DNA of 64,000 nucleotides from Curtobacterium sp. MCPF17_052 (GCF_003234085.1 NZ_QKSD01000009.1:1-64000); one strand, 5' to 3'. Shown: positions 8,074 through 19,797, counted from the stretch's first letter. Program-made: numbers and translations. Notes: a model not told the origin generated them from the sequence alone.

Positions 8074-9219
8074 ATGACCCTCGCCGTCACCCTGATGGTC
8101 CGCGACGAAGCGGACGTCATCCCCGCCTGGCTCGACCACCACGTGGCCCAGGGGTTCGACGTCTTCGTCATCACCGACAACGGGTCGGTCGACGGGACCA
8201 CCGACCTCCTCACCGCCTTCGCCGCACGGACGGACGTCACGGTCGACCTGCGCCACGACCCGGTGCACCGGAAGCAGCAGGGCACCGTCGTCACCGGGAT
8301 GGCCCGCGACGCCGCGCGCACCCACCACGCCGACTGGGTCGTCAACGCCGACGCCGACGAGTTCATCCTGCCGGTCGACCGCTCCCTGACGGTGGGTGAG
8401 GTGTTCGAGCGCCTGGACCCGGTGGTCGGCGCGTTCACCGTCCCGGTCGTCAACATGACCGGGATGCTCGCCGAGTCCGGCGGTGGCGTCGAGCGCCTGC
8501 ACTGGCGTGACGACCGATCGGTCACGGAACTCCAGGCGATCGGGCTGATCGGCCCGCCGAGCACCAACGCCGTGCACGTCGGCGACCCCGAGGTGACGGT
8601 CGTGCAGGGCAACCACCAGGTCAGCGTGGCGAACGGCGCCCCGGTGCCCGCCGGACTCGAGCTCGAGGTCCTGCACCTGCCGTGGCGGTCCTGGACCCAG
8701 TACGAGCACCGCGTCGACGTCAGCGGGCGCGCCTACGAGGCGAACCCCGACCTCACCCCGAGCCCGCGTCACCACGGCATGCGGGACCTCCGTCGCCTCC
8801 GGGAGGGGGTGCTCGAGTCGACGTTCGCGCTCCGCTTCGTCACCGACGACGAAGCGGCCGCAGGTCCCTTCACGCGGGACGACGGCATCGCCGAGGTGCT
8901 CCGTCGCGCCGGGTCGATCAGCATCGACGGGACACCCGACCCGGTCGTCCCCGAGGACGAGCTGCGCCGGCTGCAGCAGGTCGGTCACGCGATCGTCACC
9001 CGTGACCGGAGGATCGAGTCCCTCGAGGACAGCGTCCGGGCTGGCGAGGCGACCGCGGACACCCTCCGTGCCACCGTGCAGTTCGAGCGTGACCGGGCGC
9101 AGGCCGCGCTCCGCGAGGTCAGCGCACGGGACGCCGAACTCGCGGCGATGCACGCGCGCCGTGTCGTGCGGCTCGCGGACCGTGCGGGCGACGTGGCCCG
9201 GCGGCTCCGCCGGCGCTAG
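8074..9219 (+). CDS. GT92/GT2-like glycosyltransferase with C-terminal coiled coil
   Basis: A 381-residue protein beginning MTLAVTLMVRDEADVIPAWL, the opening typical of Glyco_tranf_2_4/GT92-like enzymes. A DXD-type motif lies in VVNADADEFILP near residues 88-99. Residues about 300-375 are charged and heptad-like, predicting a coiled coil, perhaps for dimerisation or docking to the other glycosyltransferases. ATG is supported by GGAAAG eight bases upstream. Its TAG stop interlocks with the TAG stop of the convergent next gene inside a shared CTAG. Substrate is unknown. Confidence 0.8.
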   Translation: MTLAVTLMVRDEADVIPAWLDHHVAQGFDVFVITDNGSVDGTTDLLTAFAARTDVTVDLRHDPVHRKQQGTVVTGMARDAARTHHADWVVNADADEFILPVDRSLTVGEVFERLDPVVGAFTVPVVNMTGMLAESGGGVERLHWRDDRSVTELQAIGLIGPPSTNAVHVGDPEVTVVQGNHQVSVANGAPVPAGLELEVLHLPWRSWTQYEHRVDVSGRAYEANPDLTPSPRHHGMRDLRRLREGVLESTFALRFVTDDEAAAGPFTRDDGIAEVLRRAGSISIDGTPDPVVPEDELRRLQQVGHAIVTRDRRIESLEDSVRAGEATADTLRATVQFERDRAQAALREVSARDAELAAMHARRVVRLADRAGDVARRLRRR

Positions 9220-11183
9220 CCAGCAGCCCGGGAGGCACCGGGGCGCTCACCACGGAGCTGGCCGCCCGCACGCTGCCGTCGCACCGCTTCGAGCAGCACC
9301 TCGGCCCGCCGGACGAAGGAGTGCTCGGCACCCACGCGGGTGCCCCGCTCGGCACGTTCCGCAGCCGACGAGGTCTCCCCCTGGTGGACCAACCCGCGGA
9401 GCTCGTCCGCGTCACGGTACGTCCGCACGGCACCGTGGAACAGCTCGTCCACGCCCGGCACGGGGTCGGTGAGGACGAGGGCCCCCGTGGCCGCTGCGTC
9501 GAACAGCCGGTTGGACACGAACCCGTCGCGGGCCATGTCGTCCCAGTGGTCGTTGAGCACCACGCGAGCGCTGCGGTAGAGCGACGGGAGTGCCTCGTTC
9601 GCGACGAACACCCCGCGGTGCACGCCCTCCGGCAGGAGGCCCTCCCACCCCTCGCCCCAGACGGCGAGGTCGAGGCCTGCGGCGACGGCGTCCCGCACGA
9701 CCGGCCGGAAGACCTGACGGGTCTTGCCGACGAACGCGGTGTCGAGCCCGGCGTACTCCGGTGCCCCGGGCCCCGGGTGGAAGCGGGTGGGGTCGGTGGC
9801 CTGCAGGAGCGGGGCGACGTCGAGGCCCGTGTCCGCCGCCACGCGGGCCGCCCACACCGGCCCGGCGGCGAACCGCAGGTCGTAGCGGGCCAGTTCGTCC
9901 GCCGTGACGAGGTCGGGGTGCGAGATGACCCAGAGCACGTTCGTCGCCGCCGGGTGGACGGCGGTGTCGTCGAGTCCGCGGAGCGTCAGGGCGACGTCGT
10001 CCAGGTGTTCGGACAGCGGGCGGACGTGCGACTCGCGGTGGTCGACGACGACCTCCTGCCCGAGCGACCGGAGCGCCGTCGCCAGGTCACGGGCGAAGAA
10101 CGTGTCGCCCCAGTCGTCCCCGCCGGGGCCGGGGTGGGCGGCGATCCGGATCGACCAGCGCAGCCGTTCTCCTCGGTCCCGCAGCGTGACCCGCTCCGCA
10201 CCCCGCTCGGCACGGACGACCGGTTCGCGGAGGGCGACCGGGGCTCCCGCGGGATCGGCGGCCGGGAGGCCCGGGACGAGTCCGGCGCGTTCCAGCGCGG
10301 TGATCGCGGTGCCGTCCACCCGCGTCCGCCAGTGGGCGAGGGCCGTGGCGGCGTCGGTGTCGTACCGACGCTCGCGGAGGACGTGTGTGCGGTACACACG
10401 GCCGAGTGCGACGACCACGCACGGGCCGCCGCCGGCGTCCGCGCTGTCGCGGGTGAGTCGTGCGACGGCGGTCCGGGTGTCGACCGTGCGGACCGGCAGC
10501 GCCAGGTCCGCGGTACGCACCGCGAAGCACGGTTCGTCGGCCGCGAAGACCTCGGCGCCGTCGAGCAGGTCGGCGTCCTCGGCCGGGTGCCCGCGCAGCA
10601 GTGCCGCCACCGGTGCCGTGCCCCGGACCAGCACCGCTCCGGCGCTGGCGACGAGGTCGTCACCGGTCCGGACCACACCCACGGCCACCGGTGCACGGTC
10701 GAGTGCTGCCGTCAGTGTCGCGTAGGCCTCGAGGGGCATCGTGACCGACGCGTCCTGCACGACCACCCGGGCGCTCGTGAGGAGTGGCCGAGCCGCGGCC
10801 ACGGCGCCGCCCCAGGTGGCGGCGACGGTCGCACGGGCGACGACGTGGTCAGCGCCGGCGACGACGGCTGGGTACACGCTCGTCGGGCCCGCGTGGACGT
10901 CGTACACGCTGACGACGACGGTCGCGGCACCGGCGTCCCGCGCGGCCCGGACGACCGCCCGGTGTCCTCCGTCGCGGAACGTCGTCTCTGCGACGGTGAC
11001 GACGACGTCGACCCCGTGGTCACCGGGCCGTGACGGCTCGGTGACCAGCGAGGTGTCGACCGGGAGGCGCGGCTCGGCCGGACGGTCCGCCGCCGGTGCG
11101 GACGGGGTCGGTGTGTCCGACGGCAGCGGCACGTCGACCCCGACCGGACGGCCGAGGAGCCGACGCAACCCGGACCGGGCCAC
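9216..11183 (-). CDS. CgeB-type glycosyltransferase with degenerate N-terminal GT-like domain
   Basis: A 655-residue protein. From about residue 395 to 640 it has a GT-B-like domain of the CgeB/Glyco_trans_1_2 type (ATNVLWVISHPDLVT, FVGKTRQVFRPVV, VLNDHWDDMARDGFVSNRLF). Residues 45-330 look like a worn GT-A domain: the strand pattern is present but a clear DXD motif is not, so this half may be structural. The GTG start lies two bases after the rfbA stop, showing translational linkage with rfbA and rfbC. The job is probably to extend or decorate the rhamnose-containing glycan. Confidence 0.75.
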   Translation of the reverse strand: MARSGLRRLLGRPVGVDVPLPSDTPTPSAPAADRPAEPRLPVDTSLVTEPSRPGDHGVDVVVTVAETTFRDGGHRAVVRAARDAGAATVVVSVYDVHAGPTSVYPAVVAGADHVVARATVAATWGGAVAAARPLLTSARVVVQDASVTMPLEAYATLTAALDRAPVAVGVVRTGDDLVASAGAVLVRGTAPVAALLRGHPAEDADLLDGAEVFAADEPCFAVRTADLALPVRTVDTRTAVARLTRDSADAGGGPCVVVALGRVYRTHVLRERRYDTDAATALAHWRTRVDGTAITALERAGLVPGLPAADPAGAPVALREPVVRAERGAERVTLRDRGERLRWSIRIAAHPGPGGDDWGDTFFARDLATALRSLGQEVVVDHRESHVRPLSEHLDDVALTLRGLDDTAVHPAATNVLWVISHPDLVTADELARYDLRFAAGPVWAARVAADTGLDVAPLLQATDPTRFHPGPGAPEYAGLDTAFVGKTRQVFRPVVRDAVAAGLDLAVWGEGWEGLLPEGVHRGVFVANEALPSLYRSARVVLNDHWDDMARDGFVSNRLFDAAATGALVLTDPVPGVDELFHGAVRTYRDADELRGLVHQGETSSAAERAERGTRVGAEHSFVRRAEVLLEAVRRQRAGGQLRGERPGASRAAG

Positions 11184-11185
11184 CG

Positions 11186-12049
11186 TCAGCCGCGCAGCAG
11201 GTTCTGCAGGTAGACGCCGTAGCCGCCCTTGACGAGCGGCGCGGCGAGGTCGGCGAGTTGGGCGTCGTCGATCCAGCCGTTCCGCCAGGCGATCTCCTCG
11301 ATGCAGCCGATCTTGAAGCCCTGACGGTCCTCGATGACCTTGACGTACTCGGACGCCTGCATCATCGACTCGAACGTGCCGGTGTCGAGCCACGCGGTGC
11401 CGCGGTCGAGGACCTGCACGCCGAGCTCCCCGGCCTCGAGGTAGCGCTCGTTGACGGTCGAGATCTCGAGCTCGCCTCGGGCACTCGGCTCGATCGTCTT
11501 CGCGATCTCGATGACCTTGTTGTCGTAGAAGTACAGGCCGGGAACGGCGTAGTTCGACTTCGGCTCGGCGGGCTTCTCCTCGATGGAGACCGCGGTGAAG
11601 TCGTCGTCGAACTCCACGACGCCGTACGCCTTCGGGTCGGCCACGTGGTACGCGAAGATCGTCGCGCCCTGCACCTCGGTGTTCTTGCGGAGGTTCGTGC
11701 CGAGCCCGGTGCCGTGGAAGATGTTGTCGCCGAGCACCAGGGCGACGCTGTCGTCGCCGATGAATTCCTCACCGATGACGAACGCCTGGGCGAGTCCGTC
11801 CGGGGACGGCTGCACCGCGTACTGGATGTCCATGCCGAGCGTCGAGCCGTCGCCGAGCAGGGCCTTGAACTGGTCGTTGTACTCGGGCGTCGTGATGATC
11901 AGCACCTCGCGGATGCCGGACATCATCAGCGTCGACAGGGGGTAGTACACCATCGGCTTGTCGTAGATCGGCATGAGCTGCTTGCTGATGCCCTTGGTGA
12001 TCGGCCAGAGGCGCGTGCCGGAACCGCCGGCCAGGATGATGCCCTTCAT
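11186..12049 (-). CDS. rfbA: Glucose-1-phosphate thymidylyltransferase
   Basis: A 287-residue cytoplasmic enzyme that joins dTTP and glucose-1-phosphate to make dTDP-glucose, the first step of dTDP-L-rhamnose synthesis. The nucleotide-binding [12 protein letters not shown] is at residues 8-19; [19 protein letters not shown] and the C-terminal [13 protein letters not shown] are diagnostic of RmlA. Length matches the family. It sits 12 bases downstream of rfbC and just upstream of the CgeB-type gene, forming rfbC-rfbA-GT on the minus strand. The other two pathway genes are 8 kb away on the opposite strand. Confidence 0.96.
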   Translation of the reverse strand: MKGIILAGGSGTRLWPITKGISKQLMPIYDKPMVYYPLSTLMMSGIREVLIITTPEYNDQFKALLGDGSTLGMDIQYAVQPSPDGLAQAFVIGEEFIGDDSVALVLGDNIFHGTGLGTNLRKNTEVQGATIFAYHVADPKAYGVVEFDDDFTAVSIEEKPAEPKSNYAVPGLYFYDNKVIEIAKTIEPSARGELEISTVNERYLEAGELGVQVLDRGTAWLDTGTFESMMQASEYVKVIEDRQGFKIGCIEEIAWRNGWIDDAQLADLAAPLVKGGYGVYLQNLLRG

Positions 12050-12061
12050 GGGGATGCGTCC

Positions 12062-12673
12062 TTACTTCTTCGTGGTGCGGAGGGACTCGGTGTAGGCGAG
12101 GCACTCCTCGTACGTCGGCAGCAGACCCTGCTCGGCGGCCTGCTCGAGGGTCGGCGCGCTGGTGTCCTTCTCGGACAGGACCGGCTCGCCGATGCCGTCG
12201 GGGAGCTCGAGCGCGACGGTCGGGTCGAGGATGCTGATCCCCTTCTCGCGCTCGGGGTCGTAGTGCGCGCTGACCAGGTAGTTGACCGTCGAGGCGTCCT
12301 CGAGCGCGACGATGGCGTGCCCGAGGCCCTCGGACAGGTACACGGCGCGGCGGTCGACGTCGTCGATGCGGACGGAGTCCCACTGGCCGAACGTCGGTGA
12401 CCCGACGCGGATGTCGATGATGTAGTCGATGAAGGCGCCGCGGACGGCCGTGACGTACTTCGCCTGGCTCGGTGCGACGAGGGCGTAGTGGATCCCCCGC
12501 GCGACGCCGCGCGACGAGATCGACATGTTCACCTGACGGAGGTCGAGCGGGTGGCCGACGGTCTCCTCGAGCACGTCCGCACGGTAGGCCTCGAGGAACG
12601 CGCCCCGGGCGTCACCGTGCTGGACGGGGGTGAACTCCCACGCGCCTTGGATCTTCAGTTCTCGGATCTGCAC
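12062..12673 (-). CDS. rfbC: dTDP-4-dehydrorhamnose 3,5-epimerase
   Basis: A 203-residue cupin enzyme that epimerises C3 and C5 of dTDP-4-keto-6-deoxyglucose. The catalytic His62 in RGIHY and the Tyr in VNYLVSAHYDP near 131-138 are present, as is the substrate arginine/lysine set (QAKYVTAVRGA). The GTG start has no Shine-Dalgarno but a TAGGCT hexamer lies six bases upstream, pointing to a leaderless mRNA. It leads the rfbC-rfbA unit. The C terminus has a slightly long acidic tail compared with enteric RfbC. Confidence 0.95.
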   Translation of the reverse strand: MQIRELKIQGAWEFTPVQHGDARGAFLEAYRADVLEETVGHPLDLRQVNMSISSRGVARGIHYALVAPSQAKYVTAVRGAFIDYIIDIRVGSPTFGQWDSVRIDDVDRRAVYLSEGLGHAIVALEDASTVNYLVSAHYDPEREKGISILDPTVALELPDGIGEPVLSEKDTSAPTLEQAAEQGLLPTYEECLAYTESLRTTKK

Positions 12674-12679
12674 CGGGGC

Positions 12680-12685
12680 AGCCTA
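12680..12685 (-). promoter_or_regulatory. Leaderless-type -10 hexamer TAGGCT for rfbC
   Basis: TAGGCT on the minus strand ends six bases before the rfbC GTG, placing the expected transcription start on the start codon itself. There is no Shine-Dalgarno sequence, which fits a leaderless transcript. Confidence 0.55.
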
Positions 12686-12700
12686 GCAAGAGGCCCGCGC

Positions 12701-13801
12701 TCAGAGGCCGAGGGCTGCTCGCCAGTCGCCGTCGCCGGTCACCAGTCGCTCTGCGCGGACGTACGCCTGGGCGCGCTGCACCCGCTCGTCGGCCTCCCGG
12801 AACGCGGTGCGCAGCGCGTGCTGCCACGCGGCCGGGTCGTTCTCGGCGAGCAGTCCGCCGTGCTCGTCGATGCCGGCGTACGACGGTCGGTCTGAGGCGA
12901 CGAACGGCAGGCCGAGCATGCTGACCTCGAGGAACTTGAGGTCGCTCTTGGCGTCGTTGAACGGGTCGTCGGTGAGGGGCGCGACACCGGCGGACCAGCG
13001 GTGCGCGTTCGCCCGCAGGAACGCCACGAACTCCGGGTAGTGCGTCGCACCGTCGGGCAGGTCCAGCCGGTCGAACCAGTCCGCGTCGGTGTCGGTCACG
13101 CCGACGACCTCGAGTCGGACCGCGCGACCGTCGTCGTCGACCAGCCCGTCGAACACGGGCCGCAGCAGCGCGAGGTCGTCGCCGTGCGTGGCGGACCCCA
13201 TGTAGAGGACCCGGCGCGGGCCGACGGAGTCGGGACGCGACGGCCCGGTGCCCCACAGCCCGGGCTGGACGGCGTTCGGCACCACGACCGCCGTGGTGCC
13301 CGCTGCGGCGAGCACGGCGCGCAACGGCTCGGTCGAGGTGACCACCGCGTCGGCGGCCGCGACCACGCGCTCGACGGACGCGAGCCGCTCGGGGTCGTAC
13401 TCGGCGCGGACGAGCCGGGCACGGGCCTCCCGGCTGAAGAAGTCGTCGTCCACCTCGGCGACGATCCGGGTGCCCTCGCGTCGAGCGCGCTCGATCGCGG
13501 CGTCGAGCGCGGCGAGCGGGAAGGCGTCGCGCTGGACGAGCAGCACGTCGAGGTGCGCGGTGTCCGTGCCGTCCGCCCATCGCACCGGTTCGACCTGCGC
13601 GACGCGGGCCGCGCCGGAGGCGGCGAGTGCCGACATGCGGCCGGTCACACGGATGTGCGCGGACGCGGGGTGGACCCCACCGGCTCCGTGCACGACGAAG
13701 CCGACGAGTGGCGGTTCCGGCGCCGGGCCGGAGGCCGGTGCGACGTCCTGGTCGGGGCGTCGGGTGAGGAACCGGGCGACCCGGGAGCGCAAGGACGTCA
13801 C
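12701..13801 (-). CDS. GT4-like glycosyltransferase
   Basis: A 366-residue GT-B-type protein. Seen in the sequence are IVAEVDDDFFS near 137, the helix VTSTEPLRAVL that starts the C-terminal half, RRVLYMGSATHGDD and the donor-side segment FNDAKSDLKFLEVSMLGLPF, typical of GT4 relatives that lack a perfect EX7E. The basic N terminus (SLRSRVARFLTRRP) may touch the membrane. GTG has no Shine-Dalgarno; CAGGAT six bases upstream could serve as a leaderless -10. It lies 27 bp upstream of rfbC on the same strand, divergent in function only by donor, which is unknown. Confidence 0.75.
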   Translation of the reverse strand: MTSLRSRVARFLTRRPDQDVAPASGPAPEPPLVGFVVHGAGGVHPASAHIRVTGRMSALAASGAARVAQVEPVRWADGTDTAHLDVLLVQRDAFPLAALDAAIERARREGTRIVAEVDDDFFSREARARLVRAEYDPERLASVERVVAAADAVVTSTEPLRAVLAAAGTTAVVVPNAVQPGLWGTGPSRPDSVGPRRVLYMGSATHGDDLALLRPVFDGLVDDDGRAVRLEVVGVTDTDADWFDRLDLPDGATHYPEFVAFLRANAHRWSAGVAPLTDDPFNDAKSDLKFLEVSMLGLPFVASDRPSYAGIDEHGGLLAENDPAAWQHALRTAFREADERVQRAQAYVRAERLVTGDGDWRAALGL

Positions 13802-13813
13802 GCCGTCATCCTG

Positions 13814-15361
13814 TCACGCGGTGACGGCCGGGAAGTCGGACGTGGGCGGCTGCGGGGCGACCGCCGAGCGCCGGAGCGACGCGGTCCAGACCAGCGTGAG
13901 CACCGCGGCGAGCGCCACGATCGCGAGCACGACGGCGACCCGGCTCACCGTCAGCGTCACCGGCTCGTGGAACGCCGGGCCAGTGAGGTCGACGATGGCG
14001 AACCAGTCGTACCCGGCGGCGGCCACCCACGCCGTGACGAGCAGCGGCGAGAGCATCCGGCCGAACCCGGAGAGACCGATCGCCATGACGACGGCGAGGA
14101 CCGGGACGACCGGCAGACCGTACCGCGCCTGGGCCGCGCCGCCCTGCATGGTGAAGCGGATCTGGAGGAAGACGACGAGCACGACGACCGCGACGAGCAT
14201 GAGGGCGACGAGCACGTCGGCGACCCGGTCGGTGGCGTCCTGGCGCCGGCGGCGTCCGGTGACGGTCGTCGGGTCGGCGGTCGTCGGGTCGGTGGTCGTC
14301 GGGTCGGTGGTCGCCCGGTCGGTGGTCGTCGGGTCGGTGGTCGTCGGGCGGGGCGCCATCGGTCGGACGCGCCCGTTCCGGCGGAGCGCCGGGACCACCG
14401 CGACGACGACCGCGAGCAGGAGCGGTCCGACCAGGAGCACCCACGGCCAGGTCACGTCCAGCGTGAAGTGCCCGCGGAAGACCGAGAAGACGCCGGTCCA
14501 GAAGCCCGGGTCCGCCACCGTCTCGACGAAGCCGTGCTGTCGGCGGTGGAGGTGTGCCGCCGCCCACTCCGGCTGACTGCCCGCGATGTTCCCGGTCACA
14601 CGCTCGTTCCGGAGGAAGAACCACCCGGCGGCGAGGGCCGGCGCGGCGGCGGCGACGACGACCGCGACGAGCTTGCCGACCAGGCCGTTCCACCAGCCGC
14701 GACCCCGGGCGCAGACGACGGCGACGAGGACCGCGACGACGAACACCGCGAAGGTGAGTCGGCTGAGCATGCCGGCGGCGGTCACCACGGCCGCGAGGAC
14801 GACCAGGCGGGTCGAGAGGCCGCGACGGAGGGCCGTGGCCGCGACTCCGATGGCGAGCGCGCCGAAGGCGACGTTCGGCAGGTCGTTGTAGACGGCGCCA
14901 CCGACCAGCAGGAACATCGACGTCAGCGAGACGACGACGGCGGCGACGCTCGCGGCACCGGGCCGGGTCGGCAGCACCCGGCGTGCGGCCCACCCGGCGG
15001 CGAGCACGGTGAGCCCGGCGAACACGGCGTTCACGACACGCCCCGCGAGCACCGCGTGGTAGTGCTGGCCGCTGTCCCAGAGCGGCCCGACGACCGGCGC
15101 GAGGACCGCGTAGAAGAGCGGCGGGTGCTGGGAGACCCACTGCACCGGCGGGATGATGCCGAACGTCGAGTCGATCGTGAGGCCGTCCTCGAACACGGGG
15201 AGGTGACCGTGCCACACGGTGACGGCGTAGTCGAGGTGCGCTGCCTCGTCCCCGGAGTTGAACGGCGGGGCGCTGAACCCGATCGCGATCGCGGCGAAGA
15301 CGGCGAAGAGGGCCGCCGCGAGGACGATGCCGGAGTGGAGGGTCATGGTCGGGCGGCGCAC
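13814..15361 (-). CDS. Multi-membrane GT-C/DUF2142-like glycosyltransferase
   Basis: A 515-residue integral membrane protein with about 11 hydrophobic spans. After the first span come GDEAAHLDYA, an acidic DE pair at the outer face typical of GT-C enzymes using polyprenyl-phosphate sugars, and QHPPLFYAV. It resembles two other proteins at 16.5-19.8 kb. GTG is chosen because GGGAGGA lies ten bases upstream; ATG 15 bases later is an alternative. A cytoplasmic loop contains six 15-bp repeats coding a Thr/Asp/Pro-rich stretch. Likely role: adding a sugar to the surface polymer outside the membrane. Confidence 0.7.
   Translation of the reverse strand: MRRPTMTLHSGIVLAAALFAVFAAIAIGFSAPPFNSGDEAAHLDYAVTVWHGHLPVFEDGLTIDSTFGIIPPVQWVSQHPPLFYAVLAPVVGPLWDSGQHYHAVLAGRVVNAVFAGLTVLAAGWAARRVLPTRPGAASVAAVVVSLTSMFLLVGGAVYNDLPNVAFGALAIGVAATALRRGLSTRLVVLAAVVTAAGMLSRLTFAVFVVAVLVAVVCARGRGWWNGLVGKLVAVVVAAAAPALAAGWFFLRNERVTGNIAGSQPEWAAAHLHRRQHGFVETVADPGFWTGVFSVFRGHFTLDVTWPWVLLVGPLLLAVVVAVVPALRRNGRVRPMAPRPTTTDPTTTDRATTDPTTTDPTTADPTTVTGRRRRQDATDRVADVLVALMLVAVVVLVVFLQIRFTMQGGAAQARYGLPVVPVLAVVMAIGLSGFGRMLSPLLVTAWVAAAGYDWFAIVDLTGPAFHEPVTLTVSRVAVVLAIVALAAVLTLVWTASLRRSAVAPQPPTSDFPAVTA
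14264..14353. repeat. Six 15-bp tandem repeats in a GT-C gene
   Basis: Six in-frame copies of a 15-bp unit close to GGTCGTCGGGTCGGT. On the coding (minus) strand they give repeated PTTTD-type pentapeptides in a predicted cytoplasmic loop. The multiple of three keeps the frame, so copy number can vary without breaking the gene. Confidence 0.9.
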
Positions 15362-15534
15362 GATGAGCGATCCTCCCACAATGCGTCTCGGTCGGGATCG
15401 CCCGCACGGGCACACCGGCACCCTCCTCCGGTAGGTCGACGACATCACGTATGGTGAACGCGGCCTGAAACGCTCCCGCGCGCCATCACCTCGAGCATGC
15501 GCGCCCAACGACCAGATCGAGACGCCCGAACGCA

Positions 15535-16476
15535 GTGAAGCTCTTCATCCAGATCCCGTGCCTCAACGAGGAGCAGACGCTCCCCGCAGTCCTCGAGACG
15601 ATCCCCCGGTCGATCCCCGGCATCGACGAGATCGAGATCCTCGTGATCGACGACGGTTCGACCGACCGCACCGTCGAGGTCGCGAAGGCCCACGGCGTGA
15701 CGCACTTCGTCCGTCACGCCCAGAACATGGGCCTGGCGCGGTCGTTCCGCGACGGCGTCGACTACGCGCTGCTGCACGGTGCGGACATCGTCGTGAACAC
15801 CGACGGCGACAACCAGTACCCGCAGGCGCAGATCGCGGACCTGGTGCTGCCGATCCTCGAGAAGCGTGCCGAGATCGTCATCGGTGACCGGCAGACGCGC
15901 ACCATCGAGCACTTCTCCGGCTTCAAGAAGCTCATGCAGCGCTTCGGCTCCTGGGTCGCCAGCCGCGCCGCCGGCCTCGACCTGCCCGACGCCGCGAGCG
16001 GGTTCCGCGCCTACTCGAAGTACTCGCTCATCCGGCTCAACATCGTCACGCGGTTCAGCTACTGCATGGAGACGATCGTGCAGGCCGGCTACAAGCGCAT
16101 CGCGATCGCCAGCGTGCCGATCACGACGAACGCCAAGACGCGTGAGTCGCGGCTGTTCAGCAACATCTGGCAGCACATGTTCGAGTCCGGGTCCGCGATC
16201 GCCCGCGTCTACCTGATGTACCGACCGATGGCACTGTTCGCCTGGGTCAGCGCGGTGCTGGCCGTCTGCGGGCTCATCCCGTTCATCCGGTACCTGGTGC
16301 TGCTCGCGACGGACTCCGGCGGCAACCACCTGCAGTCGCTCCTCCTCGGGCTGGTCCTCGTCATCACGGCGGTGCTCGCGATGACGATCGGCGTCGTCGC
16401 GGACCTGACGCGGCTGAACCGGACCCTGGCCGAGGAACAGCTCGACCTGCAGAAGCTCGCCCGGTACGGTGACTGA
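15535..16476 (+). CDS. Polyprenyl-phosphate sugar synthase (GT2, DPM1/GtrB-like)
   Basis: A 313-residue enzyme expected to transfer a sugar from a nucleotide donor to polyprenyl phosphate on the cytoplasmic side. The N-terminal GT-A domain shows IQIPCLNEEQTLPAVL, VIDDGSTDRT, NTDGDNQYP (metal site) and AASGFRAYSK near 155-165. Two C-terminal hydrophobic hairpins (residues 225-290) anchor it, as in GtrB. GTG start. Its stop overlaps the GTG of the following GT-C-like gene by eight bases, so donor synthase and user are coupled. This enzyme probably feeds the three GT-C-like proteins around it. Confidence 0.87.
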   Translation: MKLFIQIPCLNEEQTLPAVLETIPRSIPGIDEIEILVIDDGSTDRTVEVAKAHGVTHFVRHAQNMGLARSFRDGVDYALLHGADIVVNTDGDNQYPQAQIADLVLPILEKRAEIVIGDRQTRTIEHFSGFKKLMQRFGSWVASRAAGLDLPDAASGFRAYSKYSLIRLNIVTRFSYCMETIVQAGYKRIAIASVPITTNAKTRESRLFSNIWQHMFESGSAIARVYLMYRPMALFAWVSAVLAVCGLIPFIRYLVLLATDSGGNHLQSLLLGLVLVITAVLAMTIGVVADLTRLNRTLAEEQLDLQKLARYGD

Positions 16477-18054
16477 CCCCGTCCCTCCGGTGCGACGTCG
16501 CGAGTGGGCCGTCGTCGCCGCGGTGACGGCGACGTTCGGCCTGCTGCTCGTGCTCTGGGCGGCTCTCGTCCCGACCTTCCAGGCGCCCGACGAGCGTGCG
16601 CACTTCGACGCGGCCGTGCACGTCGCGATCGGCGACGGCTGGCCCGACCCGGGCGACCTCCGCGTGCTCGACGCGGTCCAACAGGCGAGCGGCCCCCGAC
16701 CCGACAGCGCCCCGACCATGGGTGAGCTCCTGCGCTCGACCGGGGCTTCGTCGTCGGACACCGTCGACCAGATGACCCAGCACCCGCCGACCTACTACCT
16801 CGTCGCAGCGGGTGTGCTCCACCTGGTCGACTTCGAGTCCCTCCGACCGCACGTCGCGCTGCTCGCGGTCCGGCTCGTCGGTGCCCTGTTCGTCCTGCCG
16901 CTGCCGGCACTCGCCTGGGCCACCGTCCGGCGGGTGACCCGGTCGCCCCGTGCCGCGCTGGTCGGGGCGTTCGCCGTCCTCGCCGTCCCCGAACTCGCTT
17001 CGATCGGTGCCTCGGCGTCGAACGACGCGCCCGTCGTGCTCTTCGCGGCGACCACCGTGTGGCTGGCCGTCCGGGTGATGACCGGCGACGACCGGGTCCG
17101 CACCGCGCTCGCCCTCGCCCTGTCCCTCGGCGTCGCGATCGTCTGGAAGGGCACCGCGCTCCCGCTGATCCCGTTCGTGGCGGTCGCCGTGCTCGTCGCG
17201 CCGATGCGTCGAGCCGGGGTCCTGCCGCGCGCCGTCCGGGCGCTCTGGGTCCTCGCCCTCGCCGCCGCCGTCGGCGCCTGGTGGTGGGTGCGCAACCTCC
17301 TCGTCTTCCACACGCTGCAGCCCAGCGGCTTCTCGGCCATCCGCCCGCCGAAGCCCTTCCCGACCGGGACCGGCCCCGACCCGGCCGCCTTCGCCGACGT
17401 GTCGTGGTCGACGATCGCCCGGACGTTCTGGGGCAGCTTCGGCGGACGGGCGCAGTGGATCCTCTCCCCCGTGGTCTTCGAGACCGCGACGGTCCTGGGT
17501 CTCGGTGCCCTGCTCGTCTGGGGCTTCCGACGCGCGCCGGGGCTCCGCGTCGCGATCACCCTCGCCGTGCTGCCGGCGACGATCTTCGTGCTGCAGACCG
17601 CGAACGCCTGGGGCAGCTACCGCGCCACCACGTTCATCGGCGCGACCCAGGGCCGGTACTACTTCCCCGCCCTGCTCGCGTTCATCGCCCTCAGCGCGAT
17701 CGCCTGGCGCCGTGCTGTCCAGACCGACCGCGGCCGTCGCCGGTTCGCAGTCGTCGTCGCGGCCCTGTCCGCCGCGATGGCGGTCTACGGCCTGCTGTTC
17801 ACCTACGGGAGCATCGCCGAGCACTCCCGGATCCGGGTGACGCCACTCGGACTCGACGTGCTCGCCACGTCGTCCCCGGTGCCGGTCCCCGTGATGGTGG
17901 TCGGGTGGCTCGTCGCGGCCGTGGTGCTCGCCGCCGCGGTGGTGGTCGCCGCCATGCTGCGGCCGTCCGTCGACGAACCGTCCCAGACCGACCTGCTCGG
18001 TACCGCAGGAGCCGGGACCGAGACCGAGACCGCCCACCGTGGAGGGACGACCGC

Positions 18055-18058
<4 letters not shown>
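16469..18058 (+). CDS. Multi-membrane GT-C/DUF2142-like glycosyltransferase
   Basis: A 529-residue membrane protein with about 11-12 spans. The first outside loop carries PTFQAPDERAHFDAAVH, an acidic DE pair, then TQHPPTYYLVA, both conserved in the two neighbouring homologues. WWWVRNLLVFHTLQPSG, a large outside loop and QGRYYFPALLA near 390 complete the DUF2142-like pattern. GTG overlaps the upstream synthase by eight bases and its stop overlaps the next ATG by four, so three genes form one translational unit. Expected to use polyprenyl-phosphate sugar to modify wall polymer; unproven. Confidence 0.75.
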
Positions 18059-19752
<1,694 letters not shown>

Positions 19753-19797
19753 ACTCACCGCCGACCGACCGCTCACCGATCACTGAAGGAACAACGC

